A stretch of DNA of 64,000 bases from Streptomyces sp. NBC_01446. Lineage in GTDB: Bacteria; Actinomycetota; Actinomycetes; Streptomycetales; Streptomycetaceae. Every line of letters starts with the position of its first letter. The first letter of the stretch is position 1. Position numbers and translations under genes: made by a program. Under the pieces are notes generated by a model. The model did no database searches. It had not been told where the DNA came from and saw only the letters and a program-made list of their open reading frames with translations. This document shows positions 36,355 to 44,073 of this stretch, piece by piece. The stretch is taken from NCBI RefSeq assembly GCF_026340095.1, contig NZ_JAPEPO010000001.1, positions 868,001 to 932,000 on the forward strand. Direction: 5' to 3'.

Positions 36355-37813
36355 CACGGCAGCTGTAGTTCTTGATCACGGCTGGTCGTGATGACGGTGT
36401 CGTTGCTGGTGGCAGGCTGTCGCGATGGCTTGGTGGTGGCGGCGCCAGGCGGTCCAGTACAGGACGTGATCGCGATCGCGGACTGGTGGGGGCAGTGTGA
36501 GGGCCCGCAGGAGACGGATGAGTTCGGGGCAGGTCAGCGGGACAAGCTCGGGCCGCTCCTCGGTGGCCTCGTGGACGGTGGCGGCCGTAAGGGCGAGGAC
36601 AGCGGCGGCGATCAGGGAGAACAGTGACCAGCGCATCCAGGAGTTCCAGCAGGTCACTTGACCCTGGTCGAGTCCGGTGAAGCCCTTGGCGAGTTGGAAG
36701 GTCTCCTCGATCCGCCACCTGCGGGAGATCACTTCCACGAGCGTGCCGAGCGAGACGTCACCGGGAGCCCAGCAGCGGAAGTAGGACACCTCGCCGGTGT
36801 AGCGGTGCCGACGCGCGACCAGAACGCTCGTCCCCGCCCGGTTCTCGTTCTCGTCGGGAGCGTCGTCGTGGCGGACGTCGAGCCAGGCCCAGTCGTACTC
36901 GCGGGTGCCCTTGGTGCCGTGTCCGGTCTGCCGGCGCATCCACTGTCCGGGCCGCACCTTGTTGATCAGTTTGCGGGCCTCCCACCGGCGGCCCGCTCCG
37001 TCGGTGACCTGGCACGTGGCGGCGATGCCAACCGTGTAGCCGAGTCCCAACGCCCGTACCCCCTGGCGCAGTTCGCGTCCGCAGTACACCTCGTCGCCCG
37101 CGAACCAGCGTGCCTCGATCCCCGTGGCGAGTGCGTCGGTGACCATGGCCAGCGCCTGCTGCGGTTTCGTCGCGAACCCGATCTCCTCCGGCACCCCGGT
37201 CACCTCGCGGCGTTCCTCGTCCGCGGCCCAGTCCGCCGGGAGATACAGGGCCCGATCGATGATCACCTTCACTGTCGCCGTGACCGCCGCCAGATGCACC
37301 GCCACCTGACACAGACCGACACCGCCGATCGCACCCGAGTACTGCCGCCCCGCCCCCACGCAGTCCGTGGAGGACTTTGCATCGCCCGTCTCGTCCACCA
37401 CCAACATCACGTCCTGCCCGGCGAGTTCATCGGCCACCAGGCGGGCGATCTCTGCCCGGGCCCGTTCGTGGTCAAAGCGGGCGCGTGACAGCAGATGCTG
37501 CAGCCGGTGCGGGCCCGGGTGCCCCAGCGCCTGCCCGAGCGTCCAGCAGCTGCGCGTGTCCACCTCCAGCAGCAGCCCCACGACCAACTCCGCCGCCGTC
37601 GCCCGCGCCTCACGCCGCGCGAAGCAGCCCGCGACCGCCCCCATGGCCCTCCCGAACGTCTCGCTCCACACCTGCTCGGCTATCGTGGCTTCCACGGCCA
37701 CCGCGTCCTGATACGTCGTCACAAACGTTCATGATCGCGGTGGCCGTACTCATGTCCTCACCCGCCCCTGCGAGGCACTGACCAGCACAGACGCCGGAAC
37801 TACAGCTGCCGTG
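36355..37813 (-). mobile_element. IS701-family insertion sequence inside the integrase-core IS
   Basis: Ends are perfect 17-bp inverted repeats CACGGCAGCTGTAGTTC, and the host sequence ACAGT is duplicated at 36350-36354 and 37814-37818 (because of local symmetry the duplication could be read as 4 bp). Length 1459 bp with a single long transposase gene. The clean duplication shows a simple, fairly recent insertion. Confidence 0.93.
36376..37722 (-). CDS. IS701 family transposase
   Basis: A 448-residue IS4-superfamily DDE transposase. Seen are the N-terminal GRAMGAVAGCFARREARATA, QHLLSRARFDHE, the first catalytic Asp in MLVVDETGDAKSSTDCVGAGRQYSG, the second in GIEARWFAGDEVYCG, and the C-terminal SRRWRIEETFQLAKGFTGLDQGQVTCW with the Glu. 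Start is uncertain: the listed codon is the first in frame after the right inverted repeat, with no strong ribosome binding site. No frameshift; probably active. Its 5' end lies about 90 bases inside the element. Confidence 0.93.
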   Translation of the reverse strand: MTTYQDAVAVEATIAEQVWSETFGRAMGAVAGCFARREARATAAELVVGLLLEVDTRSCWTLGQALGHPGPHRLQHLLSRARFDHERARAEIARLVADELAGQDVMLVVDETGDAKSSTDCVGAGRQYSGAIGGVGLCQVAVHLAAVTATVKVIIDRALYLPADWAADEERREVTGVPEEIGFATKPQQALAMVTDALATGIEARWFAGDEVYCGRELRQGVRALGLGYTVGIAATCQVTDGAGRRWEARKLINKVRPGQWMRRQTGHGTKGTREYDWAWLDVRHDDAPDENENRAGTSVLVARRHRYTGEVSYFRCWAPGDVSLGTLVEVISRRWRIEETFQLAKGFTGLDQGQVTCWNSWMRWSLFSLIAAAVLALTAATVHEATEERPELVPLTCPELIRLLRALTLPPPVRDRDHVLYWTAWRRHHQAIATACHQQRHRHHDQP

Positions 37814-38941
37814 ACAGTCCTTGAACGGCAGCTCGGTACAGCCCGACCGAACTTCGATCCCGAGGACCGTGCGTTCCTCGCCGCCCTGCTCCATCGTCTG
37901 CCCAGACATGCCCTGAGCAGGATGCGGCTGCTGGTTCGGCCGGACACGGTGCTGCGCTGGCACCGCGACCTGACAAAGTGTCGGCACGCAGCCCGCTCAC
38001 GCCCGAAGCGCACCGGCCGGCCAAGGACCGTGCGCTCCATCCGGCAACTGGTATTGCGCTTCGCGAAAGAGAACCCGAACTGGGGTTACCGACGGATCCA
38101 CGGCGAACTCGCCATGCTCGGCATCAAGATCGCGGCCTCCACCGTCTGGGAGATCCTGCGCGCCGCCGGAATCGATCCGGCTCCGCAGCGCTCCACCACA
38201 ACTTGGGCTGACTTCCTGCACGCACAGGCGGATGCTCTCCTCGCGTGCGACTTCTTCGAGACCGTCACGCTTACCGGTACCCGGCTGCATGTGCTCGCGG
38301 TGATCGAGCACGCCAGTCGTCGGATCCGGATCCTGGGCGCCACCGCGCACCCGACCGCCGCCTGGGTCACGCAAGCCGCACGAAACCTCGTCATAGACCT
38401 GGAGGACGCCGGTCATCATGCGCGATTCCTGATCCGGGACCGGGACGGCATGTATCCCCGACTGTTCGACGCGATCCTCGCGGATACCGGAATCAAAGTG
38501 GTGCTCACCGGCATCCGCATGCCCCGGATGAACGCGATCATGGAACGTTGGGTACGCACCTGCCGCCGCGAACTACTCGACCGCACACTGATCTGGAACC
38601 CACACCATCTCCTCCGCGCCCTCCGAGAGTTCGAAGACCACTACAACAACCACCGCCCGCATCGTGCACTCGGCCAAGGATCACCTCTACGCTCACACCC
38701 GGAGCCGGTCACCAATCCGGGCCAGATCGCCCACCTGAACATACGCAGACGCGACCGCCTCAGCGGAATGCTCCACGAATACCACCATGCAGCCTGACCC
38801 GCTCGGATGACCTTTTCGGCACCCACAGACCGAACCAGGCCGGGCCCAGCAGGTCGGGGATCTGATCGGGGGCGCCGGTGGTGGCGTTCCGGTCTGCTGC
38901 GCTACGAGCTGAGTCTGCGGTGCTCACGGGTGGGCAACTCC

Positions 38942-39546
38942 TCAACTGTCGTTTGACGGGCGAGCTTTCAGGCCGGTGGCGATGAAGGAAACAACCGATT
39001 CCGCCGGTGGGCGAGGCGTGCTGCCCAGCTCGGCGGTGGCCGCTTGCGGCGCCCCGTAGACCTGGAGCAGCACGCCGAACGTCATGTGCCAGCAGTGGCC
39101 GACCTCCCGTTGGGACAGCTCGGGCCGTGCGGCGCTCAGCAGCTCGCGCCACGGGGCGCACCCGAACCGGCGCGCGTCGAAGGGCAGCTCGCGACGGCGC
39201 AGCACGATTCGTGTGAGCAGATGCACGAGCAACCGGCCCCGCGGATTCCCAGCCGGCTCGTCGAGCGGTCGCACCGATACGTCGACCAGCTCGTCGATGC
39301 CCGGCGGGCGACTCTCAGCCGCCCGCCGTTCCACCTTCGCCGGCGGTTTCGCCCACAACGGACCGAGTCTGCTGTGCAGCAGCGCGGCGACCAGGTCTTC
39401 CTTGGTGCCGAAGCGGTATGGGCGGCGGCCGGATTCATCCCTGCCGCGGCCTTGACCGCACGGACGGACACGCTCGTAGCCCGAGGTGCGAGGCAAGGGC
39501 GCTCGGCGGCGTCGCGCAGTGCCGCCCGGGTGGAATCGGTGGCCAT
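38942..39546 (-). pseudogene. TetR-family regulator with a frameshift in the HTH
   Basis: From ATG at 39544-39546 (GGAG upstream) it reads MATDSTRAALRDAAERP, VSVRAVKAAAGMNPAAA then loses frame; a second frame continues PYRFGTKEDLVAALLHSRLGP to the stop. One missing T at about 39417 (CAT[T]AC, restoring HYRFGT) joins them into a 201-residue TetR protein. The break is exactly in the recognition-helix turn, so no DNA binding is expected. A perfect palindrome stands just upstream and the IS3 element begins 22 bases beyond it, so the regulator's former neighbour has probably been displaced. Confidence 0.85.
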
Positions 39547-39574
39547 GACTCCAGCAGAGCAGGGCACTTCCACG

Positions 39575-39593
39575 TTTCCATCAGTGATGGAAA
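39575..39593. promoter_or_regulatory. perfect TetR-type operator
   Basis: TTTCCATC-AGT-GATGGAAA, 8-base arms in exact inversion, 29 bases upstream of the frameshifted TetR start. Typical placement for autoregulation. The regulator itself is broken. Confidence 0.75.
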
Positions 39594-39627
39594 ACGGGGC
39601 CTTCCCCGTGATCGTGGACACCGGTTG

Positions 39628-40160
39628 TCATGCGGCGGTGGCCAGCGTAGTTGATCGATGCTCGTAGGTGATCGGGCTGATCTGGCCGAGGCGGGAGTGC
39701 CGTCGGCGGGTGTTGTAGCGGGTCGCCCAGCGGAAGACCGCGAGGCGGGCCTCACGCGCCCCGTTCCACCGCTTCCGCCCCTGTAGCGTCTCGCGCTTCA
39801 TAGTCGCGTTCAGACTCTCCGCGGCGGCGTTGTCCGCACTCGTGCCGACCGCGCCGCGCGATCTGGTCACGCCCAGCTCCGAGCAGACCTGGGCGAACTC
39901 CTTCGACACATATTGCGCCCCGTTGTCGCTGTGAAATATCGCCCCGCGCAGACCGTCCCCGCCGCGGGCCCTCGCGGCGGCCCTGAGCGCGTCGGTGACC
40001 AGCGAGGTCCGCATGTGGTCGGCGATCGACCAGCCCGCCAGGCGTTTCGAGCACAGGTCCAACACCGTTGCCAGATAAAGAAATTGGCCGTTGCCGATCG
40101 GGAGATAGGTGATGTCGCCCACGTACTTGGTGTTCGGCACCTGGGCAGCAAAGTCCCGCT
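39628..40160 (-). pseudogene. IS3-family transposase orfB, 3' part
   Basis: Catalytic half of the transposase: TKYVGDITYLPIGNGQFLYL (first Asp), GAIFHSDNGAQYVSKEF (second Asp), NAAAESLNATMKRETL (Glu), ending NTRRRHSRLGQISPITYE. It is separated from its 5' part by the ISAs1 insertion; the two parts sum to 897 bases, an exact 299 codons, so the insertion is the only lesion. Confidence 0.93.
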
Positions 40161-40169
40161 GGAGCAGGT

Positions 40170-41512
40170 CAGGGCTTGATCAAGTTCCGTGGGTGTCCTG
40201 GTTGTTGATGATGCCCAGGATCGGGAGTGCCCGTCGTGGTTCGTCGCGGATCGCCCGGGTGGTTTTGGCGATGTTCTCGGCGCCGAGGGTCTTCAGCACG
40301 CCGATGGCCAGGTTGCGGAAGGTGGCCATGGCTCGGGGTGCGGCCCCGGTGTGGACGGTGGAGGCGTCCTCGGCGAAGGTGACGTCTCTGATGTGGTGGC
40401 TGGAGTTTTCCACTCCCCAGTGCCCGCGAATCGCGGCGGCGAGGTCCGCGGGGCTGGTCTGGTGGGCTTCGAGGCTGGTCACGGCGTAGACGCTCTCGCG
40501 ACTCTCGCGGCTGCCGGTCGGCCGGCGGCGGCGGTGGACGCGGATGGCGAGCTTCGCGTGCGGAAAGGCGATGCCACCGAGTTCGTCCGCGATGCCGCAG
40601 GTCTTGATCGAACGGGACTCGCGCCGGCCGTGCCCGACCTCGGAGTGGGTGTGCTGGACGGCGATGTCACGCCACGGCAGCGTGGCGAGCTGGCTGTGGG
40701 CGGTGGGCTGGTTGGTCTTGATCACGGCGATGTAGTGGGCCTTCTTCGTCTCGACCAGCCAGGTGATGTTCGCCTTGACCGAGTGCAGCGCATCGAAGGT
40801 GACGAGAGTGCCGGCCAGGTCCAGCGGTGCCAGCAGCGGCTTAAAGTGCGTGGTTTCGTTGGTCTTCGCGCCGACCTCGGCCTGCGCGAGTGTCACGACG
40901 GTGGTGTGGCTGACCGCCGACAGCAGGTGACGGCGGGTCACGTCCAAACGCGCTGAGCCCTTGAGCGTCTTGCCGTCCACCGCGATGGCCCGCCGGTGCG
41001 CGGTGGACACGACGGTGCGGTGCCGGTCGGTGAGGTAGGCGCCCACCGCGGCGTCCAGGGCATCGCCGTCGACGGCGATCAGCACCCGCCCGATCGTCGC
41101 CGGCGACGGTGTACGCCGCCACCGCAGTGGATGGCGGCGTACACCGAGGGCGGCCAGCAGCCCACCCGAGGCCCGGGCGCCCCATTCGGCGAGCTCGTCG
41201 ATGCTCCTGGCGCCCGAGACGACCGCACAGGCACACACCATCAAGATCGCCGTCAGCGAGTACCACCGGCCCCGCCGCGAGCGCGGGTCGGGGATGGAGT
41301 CGAAGTAGGGGCGCAGATCAGCGACCTGGCCGGGTTCCAGCGGACCCAGCTTCACAAGTACGGCAGGGATCGGGGAGGATGCAGCAGCAGGCACGGGACC
41401 TTCTCATGATCACGAGGCGTAGACACCCTAATGATCACGAAGCCCGCGCCTGCACCGCTACCCACCCCTCACAGCAACAACCAGCACAACCACGGAACTT
41501 GAAGCCGCCCTG
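40170..41512 (-). mobile_element. ISAs1-family insertion sequence, copy B (intact, 1343 bp)
   Basis: Same inverted ends as copy A, in opposite orientation. The 9-bp target GGAGCAGGT is duplicated at 40161-40169 and 41513-41521, both copies lying in orfB of the IS3 element. Length equals copy A to the base; one substitution noticed (41447, matching 7616). Confidence 0.97.
40180..41394 (-). CDS. ISAs1 family transposase (copy B)
   Basis: A 404-residue transposase identical in sequence to the copy at 7669, with AVDGKTLKGS, FDALHS and HWGVENSSHH around the DDE residues and the same internal hairpin. GTG start with AAGG ahead. Intact and presumably active; either copy could have given rise to the other. 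Confidence 0.97.
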   Translation of the reverse strand: MPAAASSPIPAVLVKLGPLEPGQVADLRPYFDSIPDPRSRRGRWYSLTAILMVCACAVVSGARSIDELAEWGARASGGLLAALGVRRHPLRWRRTPSPATIGRVLIAVDGDALDAAVGAYLTDRHRTVVSTAHRRAIAVDGKTLKGSARLDVTRRHLLSAVSHTTVVTLAQAEVGAKTNETTHFKPLLAPLDLAGTLVTFDALHSVKANITWLVETKKAHYIAVIKTNQPTAHSQLATLPWRDIAVQHTHSEVGHGRRESRSIKTCGIADELGGIAFPHAKLAIRVHRRRRPTGSRESRESVYAVTSLEAHQTSPADLAAAIRGHWGVENSSHHIRDVTFAEDASTVHTGAAPRAMATFRNLAIGVLKTLGAENIAKTTRAIRDEPRRALPILGIINNQDTHGT

Positions 41513-41876
41513 GGAGCAGGTCCGGCACCGGTGTCGCCGACGGCTCGGGAATGGTGGTGCGGACCTTCTTGCGCAGGTGCAGCCCGACGATGTGGAACTT
41601 GCGCATGACGCGCTCGACCCGCTTGTGATTGACCGGCCTCCCGGCATCCTTCAGCTCGGCGGTGACGCGCGGAACCCCATAGGTGCCGTCCGATTCCTGA
41701 TGGATCCGGTTGATGTGCTCGGCGAGCTCGGCATCCGCCCTCGCCCGGCCGGCCCGCGCCGATGCGCCAGCCAGCCACTGGTAGAAGCCGGACCGCGAGA
41801 CCGCGAGTATCCGGCACAGCCGCTTGACGCCGAAGGCGCCACGGTGATCCTCGACGAACTGGAAGCGGCTGCTCAC
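41513..41876 (-). pseudogene. IS3-family transposase orfB, 5' part
   Basis: Begins at GTG 41874-41876, overlapping the orfA stop in a GTGA motif, and reads SSRFQFVEDHRGAFGVKRLC, RSGFYQWLAGASARAGRA, INRIHQESDGTYGVPRVTAEL, RVMRKFHIVGLHLRKKVR before the ISAs1 target. This is the HTH_21-like and linker part of IS3 OrfB. Confidence 0.9.
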
Positions 41877-42160
41877 CAGCTGGTCTCCGCCGCAAAATAC
41901 TTCGCGGCCCTCCGCAGGATCTCCCGCTCGAGCTCGAGTTCCTTCACCCGCGCCCGCAGCTGCCGGTTCTCCTTCTCCATCGCGGTGGCCTCCACCGCCC
42001 CGGGCCGGGCGGCCTGCCCGGCATCCCGCACCCACGTGCGCAGCGTCTCGTGGTTGATGCCCAGGTCCTTGGCCACCGACGCGTACGTCCCACCCGGGCT
42101 CGAGTGGTACAGCGCGACGGCATCGGCCCGGAACTCAGGCGAGTACTTCGACGTCCCCAA
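41873..42160 (-). CDS. IS3-family transposase orfA
   Basis: A 95-residue HTH_Tnp_1 protein: KYSPEFRADAVALYHSSPGG, ASVAKDLGINHETLRTWVRD, then a leucine-zipper-like coiled coil KENRQLRARVKELELEREIL ending KYFAAETSW. Start at 42158-42160 with CAGGAG a few bases upstream. A TATTTTG before the end could allow frameshifting into orfB, the usual way IS3 elements make the fusion transposase. Intact. Confidence 0.92.
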   Translation of the reverse strand: MGTSKYSPEFRADAVALYHSSPGGTYASVAKDLGINHETLRTWVRDAGQAARPGAVEATAMEKENRQLRARVKELELEREILRRAAKYFAAETSW

Positions 42161-42184
42161 CGGGAACTCCTGTCCTATGGATCA

Positions 42185-43213
42185 TCACGATCCAATGATC
42201 AGGGTGTCCACGCTCAAGGGGAAACGCCCAACATCATGCTTCACCCGCACCCTCGTGCCGGCATCGTCGCGAATCGTCAAGCGGGGCGAATCGCCCACCA
42301 ACGTGACGCGTTCCATGACCCGGTGGTCGGGGAAGTAGTCGGACACCGCGTAGTGCTGGGTGGCCCGGTTGTCCCAGACAGCTACCGTCCCCGGTTCCCA
42401 GTGCAGGCGTACTTGGTATTCGGGGTGGTCGGCTTGGCGGGTGAGGAAGTCGAGCAGTTTCCGGCTTGCCTGCGTGGAGAGGCCCACGATCCGAGAGGTG
42501 AAGCCCCGGTTGACGTGGAGGAGTTGACGTCTGGTCTCCGGGTGCATTCGCACCACCGGGTGCTCGACCGGTCGCAGCCTGGCCCGTGCGGCGCCGACAT
42601 CGCCGGGGGCCCTGCGGGATCTCGTGCACGGCACGCAGGTCCGCGATCTGCCGCCGTACGGTGTCGGGCAGCCCGTCGTAGGCGGCGGCCATGTCGGCCC
42701 ACAGGGTGTCACCACCGGTCGCGAGTACCCCCACCGCGCGCAGCACGGAGCCCAGGGGCGGCTGCGGCGAGAAGGTCATGTCGCTGTGCCGGATGTTCTC
42801 GGTGCCGGGGTTCCGCGCGTCGTGCGCGAGACGCACGACATGAGGGTCGCCCACGTTGGGCAAGAACCGGTGGTCGCGTTCCGGTGTGCCGAAGACGGCG
42901 GCGAACACACGCTGCTGGCTGGCCGTCAGCTTCAGTCCGCTGAAGAACAGCACGTTCCGTTCCAGCAGCACCTGCCGCAGTTCGGCGCGTGTCACGGCGT
43001 CCAGATGTGCGGTCGGATCGAGTCCATCCACCTGAGCGCCGATCACCCGGGTCTGCGGAGTGAGACAGATGTGTCCGTACGTGTGCGGGGTGCTGCCGGC
43101 TCCACCCGGGCGGAACTTCCGTGAGGCCGGGGGCATGCTGACGGTGTGGACGGGGAATTCGTCGGGATCGGGCACCGCGGCGGTGGAGCGGAGCCGGAGG
43201 GTGTGGTGGTCAT
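42185..43213 (-). pseudogene. TauD/TfdA-type alpha-ketoglutarate dioxygenase, frameshifted
   Basis: Fe(II)/2-oxoglutarate dioxygenase parts are clear: HICLTPQTRVIGAQVDGLD, AELRQVLLERNVLFFSGLKL, iron ligands H and D in ENIRHSDMTFSPQPP, then in another frame LHWEPGTVAVWDNRATQHYAV with the distal His and RVMERVTLVGD with the cosubstrate Arg. The switch occurs near a GGGGG-CCC run at about 42610. Near the N terminus, the ATG at 43211-43213 (AAGGAG upstream) is also out of frame with DEFPVHTVSMPPASR. The C terminus runs into the IS3 end. Two lesions make function unlikely. Confidence 0.82.
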
Positions 43214-43850
43214 GCGGGGGTCTCCTTCGTGGTGGGCGAGGGGGCGTGCGTGGCGGGAGAGGCGAGGTCTTGGCGGGGCGCCGGCGCACCGGTGCCGCCG
43301 GTCGCCGGAGTTCGGCCGTGGCGCATCAGCGCGGCCGTGGTGAATGCGAGTGCGCCGCAGGCTGTGCGGGCCAGGTAGGCGAGGCTGAACGTGGCGGGGG
43401 TGGCAGGCCCGGAGGTATCGCGCGATGCCGCCGAGCGGCCCGCCGACCAGAGCGGACACGCCGAGGGGAAAGGTCCACAGCGCTGAGGCAAGCGCCCCGA
43501 TGTGCTGCTCGCCCTGGACCATCTGCGGCAGCAGGAGCCCCACGGCGGCGACCACCGCCGACCCGAGCACGGCGAGCGGCAGAGTGGTGCGCATGCCCGG
43601 CGAGGTCAGCAGCCCCAGGTCCACGGCAGGCTCGACACCGGACCGCGCCAGGCACCGTTCCCGGCGCACGAAGACCACGCCGAGAAGCATCGCCGCGGCG
43701 AGCGACGAGGGCACCTCCCCAGCGGTCCAGCCGACGGAGGAACTCCGCCCGACCCCGGTCAGGGCAGCGCCGAGCGCGATGCCCAGCAACAGCGCCCCTG
43801 GCATGTCCAGGCGCTGCCGGGCGCGGGAAGCGCATCTGCCGGCGCGCGGG
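43210..43850 (-). pseudogene. MFS transporter remnant (DHA2-like)
   Basis: Hydrophobic segments DMPGALLLGIALGAALTGVG, SLAAAMLLGVVFVRRE, LPLAVLGSAVVAAVGLLLP and ALWTFPLGVSALVGGPLGG are transmembrane helices of the second half of a 14-helix exporter. After GGPLGG the frame shifts to one ending YLARTACGALAFTTAALMRHGR and TGA. The N-terminal half is missing. Its stop overlaps the dioxygenase start (ATGA), so the two were once an operon. Confidence 0.7.
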
Positions 43851-43998
43851 GCAGGGACGATGGGCACCGGCCGCTCACCCGGCAGGACCAGGGCGCCAGT
43901 GGTCGGCTGTCCCGCCCTCCAGAAGTCCGCCGGCGGACTCGCGGTGTCCCGTCCGCGGCGCGTGCGGTTCGGGCGGGCGACCAGGACGGGCAGCCGCT

Positions 43999-44029
43999 GG
44001 CGGCGGAGGTCGGACAGACCTCCGCCGCC
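43999..44029 (-). terminator. perfect 13-bp terminator after S8 peptidase 3
   Basis: GGCGGCGGAGGTC and its exact inverse around GGACA, 45 bases past the peptidase stop. Confidence 0.88.
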
Positions 44030-44073
44030 GGGCACTTTGCGGGTTGCGGCTGTGCCGGTGTGTCGGGTGAGCC

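Larger units (their letters stand above)
36236..38797 (+). mobile_element. integrase-core IS, split by an IS701 insertion
   Basis: Joining 36236-36354 to 37819-38797 restores one 365-residue transposase frame exactly (1098 bases). It reads RLAYLAVTNAFAALRLLPLS, ILALRHQLTV | LERQLGTARPNF, HTH GRPRTVRSIRQLVLRFAKEN, PNWGYRRIHGELAMLGIKI, and the DDE core CDFFETVTLTGTRLHVLAVIEH, FLIRDRDGMYPRLFDAIL, RMPRMNAIMERWVRTCRREL. It was functional when interrupted. The downstream end GGATGACC-TTTTCGGCACCCACAGAC resembles that after the fragment at 50694. Related fragments lie at 29866, 30782, 35912 and 50694. Confidence 0.9.
39615..42210 (-). mobile_element. IS3-family element interrupted by ISAs1 copy B
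   Basis: Outer ends TGGACACC (39615-39622) and GGTGTCCA (42203-42210) are inverted, TG...CA as usual for IS3. Removing the ISAs1 insert and one target copy leaves about 1244 bp with orfA and orfB in the normal overlapping layout. The flanks (TCG left, CGC right) are not a duplication, so one side may have been rearranged since insertion; the right end cuts into a dioxygenase gene. Confidence 0.9.
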
